From NCBI GenBank assembly GCA_026874595.1, contig CM049308.1:50474624-50538623 (forward strand): DNA of 64,000 nt, in the 5' to 3' direction. The first letter of the stretch is position 1. Every line of letters starts with the position of its first letter. Made by a program: the position numbers and the translations under genes. This stretch comes from Sipunculus nudus. Taxonomy: Eukaryota > Annelida > Sipuncula > Golfingiida > Sipunculidae. The notes below the pieces were generated by a model, which saw only the letters and a list, made by a program, of their open reading frames with translations, was not told the DNA's origin and did no database searches. Shown here piece after piece: positions 35,901 through 43,001 of this stretch.

Positions 35901-36289
35901 GAGCGCTGGCAAGGTCGTGAGGGGGGCCCCCCGAGTTAACTAAGCGGCCGGTCAAATCAACCCGTCTTCATTACAGATTGTATTAGTCTCCAAGTGTTAA
36001 AGAAATCATGAAATTATAATGAGATCGTGGGATAAGGTATGTAGCTGGAGTCAACGGCTCGAGAACGGCAGCTGGTTCGATCCAGTTACTTCGACTCGTG
36101 AACAAAGACGAGGCCACAAACATACCCCCAGAGCCCGATGAACAGGGAATCGAACTACATTAGCTTTTGTAAATTTAAAGATCGTGAATTTGTTAAAAAT
36201 GAAGGCTACTTACATTCAACCGCATGGTTCGCCTGGTCGCTGGCGTCCATAGCGATCAGGACTATCTGTTCCGCTGCCGCGTTGTCCAT
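11409..36289 (-). CDS. Universal stress protein (UspA family) gene, four exons (spliced span)
   Basis: Coding exons on the minus strand are 36289-36214, 25193-25107, 13174-13068 and 11903-11409, giving 254 residues. Split codons join as T|GG (Trp), C|GG (Arg) and phase 0. The assembled protein begins with an acidic strand/Asp motif (IVLIAMDASDQANHAVEWY), typical of Usp domains. It continues with LVFVHCIELPEL, an amphipathic helix (KELEESLKARLKMQG), and ends the domain with the ATP-binding motif G-x2-G-x9-G-S (GTRG at about residue 121, GS at 134-135) and HCPVIVCR. Family members of this ATP-binding class bind nucleotide and act in stress responses; their animal roles are poorly known. A serine-rich repetitive tail follows. 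No signal peptide, so probably cytosolic. Confidence 0.95.
11544..11669 (-). repeat. Coding 24-bp repeat, five RHxSG units in the tail of the stress protein
   Basis: Five diverged copies of an 8-residue unit: SRHSSGEK, SRHASGDK, MRHQSGDK, SRHTSGDS (followed by NR) and SRHQSGDK. The register is a multiple of three and the frame stays open, so the expansion is in the coding sequence. Confidence 0.9.
11904..13067 (-). other. Universal stress protein intron 3
   Basis: 1164-bp intron with a GTAAGT donor (minus strand at 13067-13062) and a TTTTTAG acceptor. Half of it is the 45-bp minisatellite described separately. Confidence 0.9.
12085..12700. repeat. 45-bp minisatellite, about 14 copies
   Basis: Unit of 45 bp, read on the plus strand as GGTGAACCAGTTACAGTCTG followed by GGGGTAACTTGCTTGCATTT and TGGGT. 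About 14 copies, the outer ones more diverged and some with 1-base deletions. The period is a multiple of three, which keeps frames open on both strands, but it lies inside an intron. Confidence 0.95.
13068..13174 (-). CDS. Universal stress protein exon 3
   Basis: 107-nt exon, acceptor TGCTTTCAG, donor GGA|GTAAGT. It encodes NMHMSPGVLASMWKEEEGKT then KELEESLKARLKMQG, the helix that precedes the second half of the Usp fold. The first two bases complete an Arg codon with exon 2; the end is phase 0 and joins LVGML of exon 4. Confidence 0.93.
13539..14386 (+). mobile_element. Family A (Helentron-like) element, short copy
   Basis: Starts with ACAAGGGACCCATGGGT and a GCTCAGCTGA subterminal repeat, and ends with an AGACAGACGACAGACAATGG tract followed by the hairpin AGCTCAGATGACTTGTATTC / AGCTGAGCT. 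Internal sequence matches the middle of the longer copies (for example the GGGCCCATAACT and CATGTACATAGGAACTAT stretches). 848 bp, no coding capacity. Confidence 0.7.
14507..15010 (+). repeat. Family A-type 5' end joined to family B units
   Basis: ATGTGACCCATGGGTCATGA followed by GCTGAGCTGAC resembles the 5' end of family A. The following sequence from about 14702 (ACAGGTAGCTCCACCAGTCT) is a diverged member of the tandem family repeated at 16795, 17224 and 17562. It ends in an AAATCGTAAAAAAT stretch directly before the full family A copy. Confidence 0.55.
15017..16788 (+). mobile_element. Family A (Helentron-like) element, full copy
   Basis: 1.77 kb. The left end is ACAAGGGACCTATGGGTCAC with subterminal GCTCAGCTGAC. 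The right end is a run of ACGGACGGACAGACAG-type repeats (about 16690-16740), then the hairpin TAGCTCAG...CTGAGCTA, whose CAGCTGAGC is inverted relative to the left subterminal repeat. No transposase frame. A nearly identical copy lies inverted at 56871-58757. Subterminal inverted repeats, a microsatellite tract and a 3' hairpin are the hallmarks of Helentron-associated elements and of mollusc pearl-type elements. The class call is inference. Confidence 0.7.
16632..17489. repeat. 429-bp direct tandem duplication
   Basis: The segment starting at GATCTTGGGGACATCTAACA near 16634 recurs 429 bases later near 17062. Over the paired parts that I checked only a few substitutions occur. Each unit includes the 3' end of a family A element, the GGTGGCGCCACC palindrome and a family B unit. 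Confidence 0.85.
17562..17862 (+). repeat. Family B unit, further copy
   Basis: Starts ACAGGTGGCGCCACCAGTCT and follows the two copies at 16795 and 17224 with several substitutions (for example GATGAAACATCTC for GTTGTAACATCTC). It appears to be an older neighbouring unit of about 335 bp. A weak open frame through it is repeat-derived. Confidence 0.7.
19400..20880. repeat. 33-bp satellite-like array with higher-order structure
   Basis: About 45 copies of a 33-bp unit (GGTTACTGTAACAGTTATAC then CATAGTGATACAA). Within about 19690-20135, five-unit blocks repeat at 165 bp: the diagnostic TAAAGTTACT variant falls at 19721, 19886 and 20051. Within 20344-20530 a three-unit block repeats at 99 bp, marked by GATGTAAGATAACTG at 20344 and 20443. 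Long minus-strand frames (period 11 codons) arise from the unit length. Confidence 0.97.
20881..23487. other. Intron stretch without recognised features
   Basis: Ordinary AT-rich intron sequence with poly-C/poly-G tracts near 21499 and 22931. The open frames at 22136-22646 overlap on opposite strands and resemble no protein that I know. Confidence 0.5.
23488..23779. mobile_element. Harbinger-type MITE with TTA target duplications
   Basis: Element 23491-23776 (286 bp) has inverted ends of about 38 bp. The left end starts GGCCAAAAAA and runs to TATGGTTCTCAGGCAC; the right end is GTGCCTGAGAACCACACC to TTTTGGCC. It is flanked by TTA on both sides (23488-23490 and 23777-23779). Three-base TWA target duplications are typical of PIF/Harbinger elements. 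No coding capacity. A fragment of the same right end is at 32683-32708. Confidence 0.85.
25077..25106 (-). promoter_or_regulatory. Tandem in-frame alternative splice donors of exon 2
   Basis: On the minus strand GTAAGTATCCA occurs twice, 24 bases apart (donors at 25106-25101 and 25082-25077). Both are perfect GTAAGT donors. Use of the distal one adds KYPSEEA and an altered junction residue without changing frame. Confidence 0.6.
25107..25193 (-). CDS. Universal stress protein exon 2
   Basis: 87-nt exon, acceptor CTTTCTTGCAG, donor GCTC|GTAAGT. GG completes a Trp codon with exon 1, then YIEHLHKPGNKLVFVHCIEL PELKSGQA; the final C starts an Arg codon completed by exon 3. The HAVEWYIEHLHKPGNKLVFVH stretch is the first helix and second strand of a Usp domain. 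A second GTAAGT donor 24 bases further (exon end 25083) would add eight residues in frame. Confidence 0.93.
25363..26850 (-). mobile_element. Family C Helitron-like element with 280-bp tandem repeats, one end missing
   Basis: Read on the minus strand, the 3' end at 25364 is CTAG followed by T, preceded by a 7-bp hairpin (GTAGTCG / CGACTAC) seven bases away. Rightward lie five units of about 280 bp: GGTTGCAGGT-type starts at 25653, 25932, 26211, 26491 and 26771. The last three are very similar. Each unit carries a GGTGGCGCCACC-type palindrome. The TCCGCC end seen in the copy at 41281 is not found here; a family A element begins at 26853. Confidence 0.75.
28507..31317 (+). mobile_element. hAT DNA transposon, apparently complete
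   Basis: Ends are GCAGGGTTGGCA on the left and TTTGCCAACCCT on the right, followed inward by many CTTCCCGGGAAG-like subterminal motifs on both sides. The 8-bp sequence TATTCTTC flanks it on both sides (28499-28506 and 31318-31325), the target duplication length of hAT elements. One long open transposase frame lies inside. Two similar blocks of about 131 bp (from about 28919 and 29050) precede the gene. Confidence 0.95.
29368..31032 (+). CDS. hAT-family transposase with BED zinc finger
   Basis: 554 residues and an open frame. The start chosen is the first ATG of the frame (29368); the frame is open further upstream but without an ATG. Residues about 9-50 form a BED-type finger (W-A-H-Y, C-N-Y-C, H-Y-K-K-C). 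The catalytic triad of hAT enzymes is present: Asp171 in VEDGWSN, Asp235 in IVTDNAKNM and Glu514 in SSASIERVFS. The CSAHWLNLL motif lies between and the C-terminal dimerisation region runs to KLRNRLGVERTNKLVFAYRM. The enzyme excises and reinserts DNA flanked by its inverted repeats. It lies inside an intron of the stress protein gene, on the opposite strand. No disabling mutation is visible. Confidence 0.95.
   Translation: MYKGGRNRKPVWAHYTEVQTDGKMMVECNYCKSKQLPKACRMENHYKKCTSKPSVTAPVGNKRPLISEDVCKQPPAKKISQGGLDAHVLRTSESSKNKIDQNLARFFFACNVPFSVVEHPSFLALLETLRPGYAPPTRKTLAGKLLDQVCTELENEMKKDLQDQVVTLVEDGWSNIHNDPVVATCLQTDSKTYFLDGIETGDLPKTAENCKNLCQQSIKNAEQRFGCVVKNIVTDNAKNMERMRDALQKDDPELNVYGCSAHWLNLLGADLTPTAVIKHIVEINKYYRNHHRPSAWLKEHTGSVRPQLPGDTRWKSQLHTVDTYLTNRAFMVLITQDHECDIDRSIITKVNDHNLFCQARDLRDQLKPIANALDICQHDNTGLAQACEVWLDLLDHPELQGHRAAVSKRFNQAVQPCLLAAHLLHPTYQGQRLTTGQQQQVMDWLAKRIPEYIAAAISFQTKSPPYPAFYFSATSLPAVTWWRGIKKASPTLPAGFAELAVNLHTACASSASIERVFSTKGMVQPKLRNRLGVERTNKLVFAYRMLRGSHVLDY
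32683..32708. repeat. Fragment of the Harbinger-type MITE right end
   Basis: GTGCCTGAGAACTATACC and the following TTTTTCGCC before TTA match the right end of the element at 23491-23776. No left partner was found nearby. Confidence 0.55.
34523..35456. mobile_element. Non-autonomous hAT element with perfect 8-bp target duplication
   Basis: Element 34531-35448 (918 bp) begins CAGGGCTGGTA and ends in the inverted ACCAGCCCTG. TTTGACAG flanks it on both sides (34523-34530, 35449-35456). Subterminal GATTTAAATCA-like motifs recur near both ends. No transposase frame; probably mobilised in trans by a hAT enzyme, but its ends differ from those of the element at 28507. Confidence 0.92.
36214..36289 (-). 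CDS. Universal stress protein exon 1 with start codon
   Basis: ATG at 36289-36287, then 25 codons MDNAAAEQIVLIAMDASDQA NHAVE and T before the donor GTAAGT. The Asp of AMDAS is in the position where Usp proteins carry the nucleotide-contacting Asp of strand 1. The frame joins exon 2 as HAVEW-YIEHLH. Confidence 0.95.
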
Positions 36290-37740
36290 GTTTCTCTCCC
36301 TTCCCTCACTCCGTCCCGCACCCTGTGCTTGCTATCCTCTTTTGACCAATAATCATCGCTGAATATTGACAGCCCGTAGCTGCGTAAAGTATGATGCCCG
36401 TTAATACAGTATTGACACCAGAATGGCTTTGGCGGGTCTAGCTCCAGACTAAACCGAAACTGAATGTCTTTTTTTTCTGTAAAACAATACCACCGAATTC
36501 AACACATTTAAAAATGTTGAACAAATATCATAATTTCTGTATAAATTTACTTTTAATGTGAATTTACTAGATATAGATCCAGGAACTAGGTCCACGTGCT
36601 TAGGAGAGATATATGACGAGTGCGCCACGCCCACTCGGTCCGTATATGGACTCGAGAAGCCGTACTTCATGTTTTGTGCAATTTAACGTAATGTTCCCCT
36701 GGAAACAAGTTCATGTTTTTTTCTCTTGCTAGAAAGGGCAGGATTTATTCCCTATATATTCTCATGACAATGAAATATGGATTAATGTTTATTTTGAATT
36801 AATTTTAAATTAACACATTGGAAGGAATTTAGGCCAACTATATAGGCTATAGCACCAAATAATAATAATAAATATATTATAAAAAAAAACCAGATATCAT
36901 TCTGTGAGCATGTATTCCCCATCAATTAACTTTAGCTGAGTCTTTCTACAAATTTTCATTGAATTTTTTATTTAATTTATGGGCAAACAGCAAAACAGTG
37001 AAAACATAACCTAGAGCCACCCTGTTAACTACAACGCCCAACTAAATTGCCAGAGGTTATTTCATTCATGATTGCTCTAACAGTTTATCCCATAATTGTA
37101 AAGCTATTGCTAAAGCTATCATTTCAATAATTTACTCTTATAACGGAGCTGCTAAATAAATTAGATTTCATATTCGTGGGATCACTAATTCAGTGATTAA
37201 TTTACTAGTAAATCCACAGCAGAGTGAAGGGAGGACTATAACCTTAACGTAAAGTCATTTTCCAATGCACACTGTATATAAGTCATTGGCTCAGACACTG
37301 AATATTTACTCCTGACACATCATCTTTTATTTTTTATTGTTTTTTTTTTTTTTTTTTTTTTTACTCTTCGCCTATACTTTACAGCATGTAGAGAGGCTGA
37401 CCACTGCAATTCTTATGTGATTTTAAGGATCGGGGGCATAGAACGCCCTTTGGTTCAGGGATGGATCCAGGATTAAGGAAAAAAAGGGTCCAACCAAGGA
37501 CGAATACTATATAATCACAAAACCTAAAAAAGTCCCCATGTCCTGAGAAAGGTCCAAGCAGCAAGAAATGGTCTGAAGCCTTCAAAAGGTTGAGCCATTG
37601 GTGCCTTGAGAAACTTTTAATGTATGCCTTCCAACCTTTAAGAACAGCCAAGAGTGTGACCTTTGGGAAATTCAGCCGTCCTGGAATAGTGTTTGATACA
37701 AACATATAGATAAAAACATGTATATAAAAAGATGACTCTA
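36290..37740. other. Intergenic stretch, promoter side of the stress protein gene
   Basis: Higher GC close to the start codon (36240-36360), as expected for a promoter region, but no TATA or defined element can be called. A long T run occurs at 37341-37362. No gene recognised. Confidence 0.4.
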
Positions 37741-38945
37741 CAACAGGCTACAGGCTTCAAGGTAAAATCAGCTGAATTATAGTTCATCATGTTTAGGTTG
37801 TTGTGAACGCAATACTGATAACTAAGGAAGGGTTGCATATTTTTCTCTCAATTTTGACATACAACTTTTGAAGTATAATGTATATTTAGACCTCAACTTT
37901 GACACACCAGTTATTTACATAAAGTTTTTGGGTGTTATCGAAATTTGTGACTTTGGCAAGGATTTTCAAGGTCAAACAGCCGATTATATAGTACCTCATA
38001 TTTAGGATATTTTGTGGACGTGATAACTTTGCAAGTATAGGATAACTTCCCTCAAATTTGACACACCAGTTGTTTTTTACCAAGTTCTCAGATGAGTTCA
38101 AAACTTGTTAACTTTGATCTGCAAATTCAAATGTGCTGAAAATTAGGATTATTATGACTCCTATAACTTTTGAATTACTTCATATTTAACATTCACATTT
38201 GACACACTAGTTGTATCCGCCATAGTCCCAAGTGAGTTCGAAATCTGGTGGCCTTAAATATGATCCTCGAGGCCAAATCTGCAGGAATATATGATTATTA
38301 TGACCCTTATAACTTTTAAGGTACTTCAAATTTTTTCTTCAAATTTGTTCTTCAACTTTCTCAGAAGAGTTTAATAAATGGAGAGCTTACCCATTGTTTT
38401 CAAGGTCAATTTTGTGGAAAAATTAGAATAATTGTGGCCCTATAACTTTTGCAGTATACTACGGATTTGCAGCTCAAATTTGGCATAAAAGCTTGCTTCA
38501 TAGTGCTCTTTGACAAGGTAAAACTGGTGACCTTGACCTTTATCTATAAGGTCAAATCAGCCGAATTATAATTCATCATCTTAGGATTTCTGATAAACGT
38601 GATGACTTATATTTTGTCCTCAAATTCGATATAGACAAAATATTTCAACCAAATTCTGAGAGAAGTTTGAAAACTGGTGACCTTGACTTTGATCTTATTC
38701 TTCTCTTGAACAACTTGTTTAGACCAGCCATGTTTGGATCCAGTCTTCACATATGCATGTGTGAGACATCACTTACAGAAGAATCCTGTCAATTTTGGTG
38801 TCAGAAGTTCAGAGGTCAAGGTCCACACTGAAGTTAATTTCAATTTGACTTGAATTCAGACCGCAAAATTCCTGTTGTGAATGTTAGGCTAAAAGGTCAT
38901 GCCAGTCAGCTGAGCGTAATGACCCATCGGTCACTTGCATGGTAA
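37740..38945 (-). repeat. Degenerate tandem repeat block (about 150-bp period) with a family A-type end
   Basis: Phrases such as GACACACCAGTT, GATTATTATGAC, CTATAACTTTT and GGTGACCTTGA return roughly every 145-160 bases with much divergence. The right edge, GTCAGCTGAGC ... GACCCATCGGTCACTTG, is a family A 5' end in inverse orientation. Four perfect copies of the 9-mer TCAAGGTCA (either strand) occur at 37966, 38400, 38528 and 38678. Confidence 0.65.
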
Positions 38946-40812
38946 TCTGTCATTCCTTATTATCCGTTAATGTATCATATAGTTACTATTTTTAAAAAAA
39001 TTGTTTCATTTTAAACTTAGCAGAGTAAATATAGATTCCTTGACATACCAGTCGTTATCACATATATGTCCCCGCTCTTCAAAAACCATATTTTCAGCCT
39101 ATGGTGTACGAAGGCCAGGCGCAATATATATAACAAACTTTTAGTCGTGAATACACAACTCAACATGCTGTTTAAATGGACCATTATTGTCTACATATAT
39201 AGTTGTGCTTGATAAATTGCTGCTAAATCAAACCAGCATAGAATGTTCATGTTCTGTCAAATACGGTTTATTTAACTGTATTCAACGTTTTAATGTCGAA
39301 AACAATGTGTTTACGTATTTCTGATCAGGCTATTCAACATTTGGCTATAATGAATGTGGCGAACTTCAGCAGGCAAACAGAGAAATAGAAGACGGCCGAT
39401 TACATATATAATTTTTGCAACCTTTCGAAAATAATAACTACAGCATTCTTGATACCAAATATTCCGTAAATGATGTTATATTCCAAGGACTGTCCAAAAT
39501 AAAAATTTCATGTCCGTTTTTTTTTAAATGATATGGGATTTTTTTCAAATCCCTCAGGAAACTTGACCTCCATCGGGAAGCTAGCTACCTGCATTACACA
39601 TAAGATAAGAAAGTTAATTTGCTATATATACGTAATACAAGTATATCATACAATAGCACGTCTTGATTAGCTTGTTGTAAAAAATACACCGAATAAGAAA
39701 ATAAATAAATTCATAAAATCCTATATAAAAGATAATCGTCTATAGATTAGATTTCCGCAAGGTATCGGTTTACCTCCCGCATGGCTGACAAGTAGGTACA
39801 CGTTAAAGTTCTTTTTAAATAATTCCGAAACAACCTAAAACGAACTCGGGATTTCACTATTTGAAATAGATGGTGCGCTGGGTGATTAGAATCTTTAATT
39901 ATAGCATTTGATTTCTTAAGCAATCTTAAACATGTGAAGCCCTTAAATATGCAGTGAACGTGAACATTTTGTTAGGAGAAAGCTTGTGAATTTTCAAATC
40001 TCTCAGGAAAATAGGACCTCCACGCAAGTGAAAAATCCCTTTTTTAAGTGTAGTTGCATGGTTTAACGACAGACTGCGCCACCTGTATGACTCCCTCATG
40101 AACTATGCACGGCACATCAATGAGTATCAATGAGCACCGAATGAATATCATGTCTGGAACTATCGGAAATAGCCTTAAACTTTTAAATGCGTCGGAATAT
40201 TGTACATCCGCGGGTAAACATATGTACACATCTTTTCCCTGGATACTTAGTAGTTACGTAGTTACCGATGGATGGCGCTAGATGTGTGAAAGTGCACACG
40301 AACCGTAAATAGTACATTAACAAGCATAGGCTGACAAGTACTGAAAAAAATCGCAGCAGGAGATGCTAATTAAAAATATAAATATATACATGTAAATATA
40401 AACGTTAGTTCTGAATATCAATTTATTGAAGGCAAAACCGTTTTTCTCTATCAAACGTTCACGGTATGTTTCATATTATATAGGTAAATGAAGTTCTTTG
40501 TAATGCCGCAGTCACGCGAAAACCACGACTACTGAAATTAGGTAATTTGTGTCCTAATAAACGACAAACATTGTTATCAGCACACTTTACCTTCCAAGTA
40601 TGCGTCCATACCGCCGTTTAACTTGCGCGATTCGCGCTAGATGGCGCTAAGAATAGTCTGTTTTATAAAAGACGAAACGGGTGCCAGTCCATACCAGTAA
40701 ATACATCAACGCTGGGTTAGTACGCATGTATTGAAATACCACGTGGCAAAGGGGTTACGGCACTCATATGCTGAGTTTTGTTTTTTATTTGCTTACCCCT
40801 ACAGGTAAGAGA
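38946..40812. other. Intergenic stretch
   Basis: No gene seen. Two direct copies of TTTCAAATCYCTCAGGAAA followed by GACCTCCA lie near 39543 and 39993, about 450 bases apart, suggesting an old dispersed repeat. ATGGCGCTAGATG-like cores occur at 40271 and 40639. Confidence 0.4.
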
Positions 40813-41022
40813 ATGACCGAGTTGGATTCCCGAGATGACGATGACTATATAACTTTTAATATGCGGAATTCGATTTCTCTTGGAACTAAACCCGCTGATC
40901 AATTGAAGCCCGATATAGTGAATATAAATTGTAGTATTAGATTCCTAGGTAGTACTCTGTATACGTGCATTTCTTTTCATAATCACCAATATACCAAAAT
41001 AAAGCTACAAGTTTTGTCCTAA
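40813..41022 (+). CDS. Possible short exon or small gene, unidentified
   Basis: A pyrimidine-rich acceptor (TTGCTTACCCCTACAG) precedes an ATG at 40813 and 69 codons. The start, MTELDSRDDDDYITFNMRNS, is acidic and reads like a protein N-terminus. The second half is Cys/Ile-rich and less convincing, so a donor near 40917 (GATATA|GTGAAT) would also fit. I recognise no family. It lies between the divergent stress protein and kinesin genes. It could be chance. Confidence 0.25.
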   Translation: MTELDSRDDDDYITFNMRNSISLGTKPADQLKPDIVNINCSIRFLGSTLYTCISFHNHQYTKIKLQVLS

Positions 41023-41280
41023 CAGAGATGATAATTTTTAAAACTGGCTAAACACCTCATATTTCCATATCCGTGATCATTTATGCGTTGTAGGTACTGG
41101 ATTTATTTATAGTTTATATGGAGCGCAATATATATACATTTACTAAACGAGTCCAGCATCCTACCCCCTCTCTTCACACACATATCTCACCTGATCCAAC
41201 TACACATTTTCTAGTGCAATGTTTTTGACGGACAGGCATCTTTACTGACTCCTATGGAGTAATTTTGTGCCCTCATTGTA

Positions 41281-42410
41281 TCCGCCAAAACGAAGTTTTG
41301 CGGATGCTATGTTTTTGGCCGGGTCCCGCCGCCACCGCCGCCGCGTTCGTTTCCAGAGACCTCCTCTGAGACTACTGGACTGATTTTTCCGAAACTTACA
41401 CCAATTATCGGGTCAAATGTGAACTGGTGCCTACCTATTGGCGTTGACCTCTGACCTTTCCTCTCTGCCAAGCGTCCATTTGTGCGTCTGTTTCCACACA
41501 TAATCCCACATATCTCGGGAAACGTTTGACCGATCAGGATTTTTTTTATACTAAATGTAGCCCTTGGATAGCTTTATAACATACACAAAAAATGGCGGCG
41601 CCACCTGCAACCATGTTTGCACAGTGTCCATCTGTTCGTCTGCCTTAGGTTAAAATCACTCATATCTCTGCATTGGTTTGACTAATTCACCTGAAATTCG
41701 GCATGTGTTTACATCCTGGATAGCTTTCCTGATTTTACGACAGGCGGCGCCACCTACATTCACGTTCACGCTGCAGACATCCAAGCCTCATATCTCAGGA
41801 ACCGTTTGACCGATTGGGCCAATATGTTGCATGTGTATAGATCTCACAAAGCTCTTTATAATACATAAAACTAGAGGGACCACCTGCAACCATTTTTGCA
41901 TAGCGTTCTTCTGTTTGTCTGCCGTGGGCTAAAATCACTCATATCTCAGTTATGGTTTGACTTATCTGCCTAAAATTTTGCTTCACCTACATTCATGTCA
42001 ATGCTGCAGACATTCAGGCCTATATCTCAGGACTGGTTGGACATATCCCCCTGAAATTTTGCATGTGTATAGATCTCACATATCTCTTGATCATACAGAA
42101 AATTGGTGGCGCTGCCACCATTTTTACACAAGTCCTTCTGTTTTTCTGCTGTGGGATAAAATCACTCATATACATGTAGTGGTTTCACCTATCTGCCTAA
42201 AATTTTGCATATGTATAAAACTTGGACAGCTTTCTAGATTTAGTGGTAGGTGGCGCAACCTACATACACATTTCGGCTGCAGACATCCAAGCTAATGTGA
42301 AACACACCTCACTCTTTTTCCCCTTGCCACTCAATCCATGCCTCACTTCACCCGTTCCACTCTAATTTTGGCGGATACACGTAGTCGCTTGTCGACTACC
42401 TGTATTCTAG
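41281..42410 (+). mobile_element. Family C Helitron-like element, both ends present
   Basis: Starts TCCGCCAAAA after an A (41280) and ends CTAG (42407-42410) before a T. A 7-bp-stem hairpin (42381-42399) lies seven bases from the end. These are the insertion and terminal features of Helitrons. A subterminal TGTATCCGCCAAAA (41277-41290) is inverted at 42366-42379. Interior: diverged 280-bp units as in the copy at 25363, inverted relative to it. No Rep/helicase frame, so non-autonomous. Confidence 0.8.
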
Positions 42411-42540
42411 TTGTAGGCCTAAAATTGTTTCGTCACAGTCAATGTTGTTTTTATGATTCATGTTTTTATATGCGTGTTATATTATATCATAAGTGTGAAA
42501 AGTAGTGTTTCCTAATAATAACTGAGACGCCTTTTTTCTT

Positions 42541-42597
42541 TTGATAAATAAACCCTGTTTATTATATACTTATTAACCTGGCTGAATTTATATATGT

Positions 42598-42645
<48 letters not shown>

Positions 42646-42690
42646 AGTCAGGTTTATAGGTATATAATAAACAGGGTTTATTTATCAGAA
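42541..42690. repeat. 150-bp palindrome around a TA microsatellite
   Basis: Arms of about 44 bp (42541-42584 and 42645-42688) pair with few mismatches; both contain TAAACAGGGTTTAT or its complement near the outside. The centre is a (TA)n tract of about 45 bp. It could form a long hairpin or be a fold-back element. Confidence 0.85.
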
Positions 42691-42715
42691 GACATTTTTA
42701 CTACTATGTAGTTTG

Positions 42716-42804
42716 TACTACGTAGTTTGTAAATGGTTATACCATTTCAATCTGTCATTCTTACCTGATGAGTGCAACATGTTGCACAAAACTATACGTA
42801 GTAG
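42716..42804 (+). ncRNA. Hammerhead-ribozyme-like motif, probably inactive
   Basis: CTGATGA (42765-42771) is followed by a perfect 16-base palindrome (stem II, 42772-42787), then AAAAC where a hammerhead has GAAAC. The following TACGTAGTA pairs with TACTACGTA at 42716-42724 (stem III). A 7-bp hairpin (42731-42747) lies where stem I would be, though 17 extra bases separate it from CTGATGA. The G-to-A change at the core position should abolish cleavage. Such motifs occur in Penelope-like elements and retrozymes of animals. Confidence 0.4.
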
Positions 42805-42917
42805 TTAAAATGTCTGACGAAATTTGATTCCTCTATTTGTATAAATTATAAAGCTCTGGTGTCATACCACAGAGCACCATAGCATTTGTTCGTTTTTTGC
42901 AGTAAATCATTAGATTA

Positions 42918-42918
<1 letters not shown>

Positions 42919-42997
<79 letters not shown>
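42919..42997. repeat. Compound (AT)n-(GA)n microsatellite
   Basis: About 47 bases of AT repeat directly followed by about 30 bases of GA repeat. Confidence 0.97.

Positions 42998-43001
<4 letters not shown>

Larger units (their letters stand above)
25194..36213 (-). other. Universal stress protein intron 1 (11.0 kb, repeat-rich)
   Basis: Bounded by the exon 1 donor GAAT|GTAAGT and the exon 2 acceptor. It holds a family C element (25363-26850), a family A copy (26853-32648) split by an intact hAT transposon (28507-31317), and a non-autonomous hAT element (34531-35448). Nothing recognised in 32710-34520. The higher-GC stretch 35640-36130 near exon 1 remains unexplained. Confidence 0.85.

Noticed and set aside
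36030-36110. tRNA-like sequence with GGTTCGATCC
   Set aside because: No D-arm, anticodon arm or acceptor stem can be folded around it.
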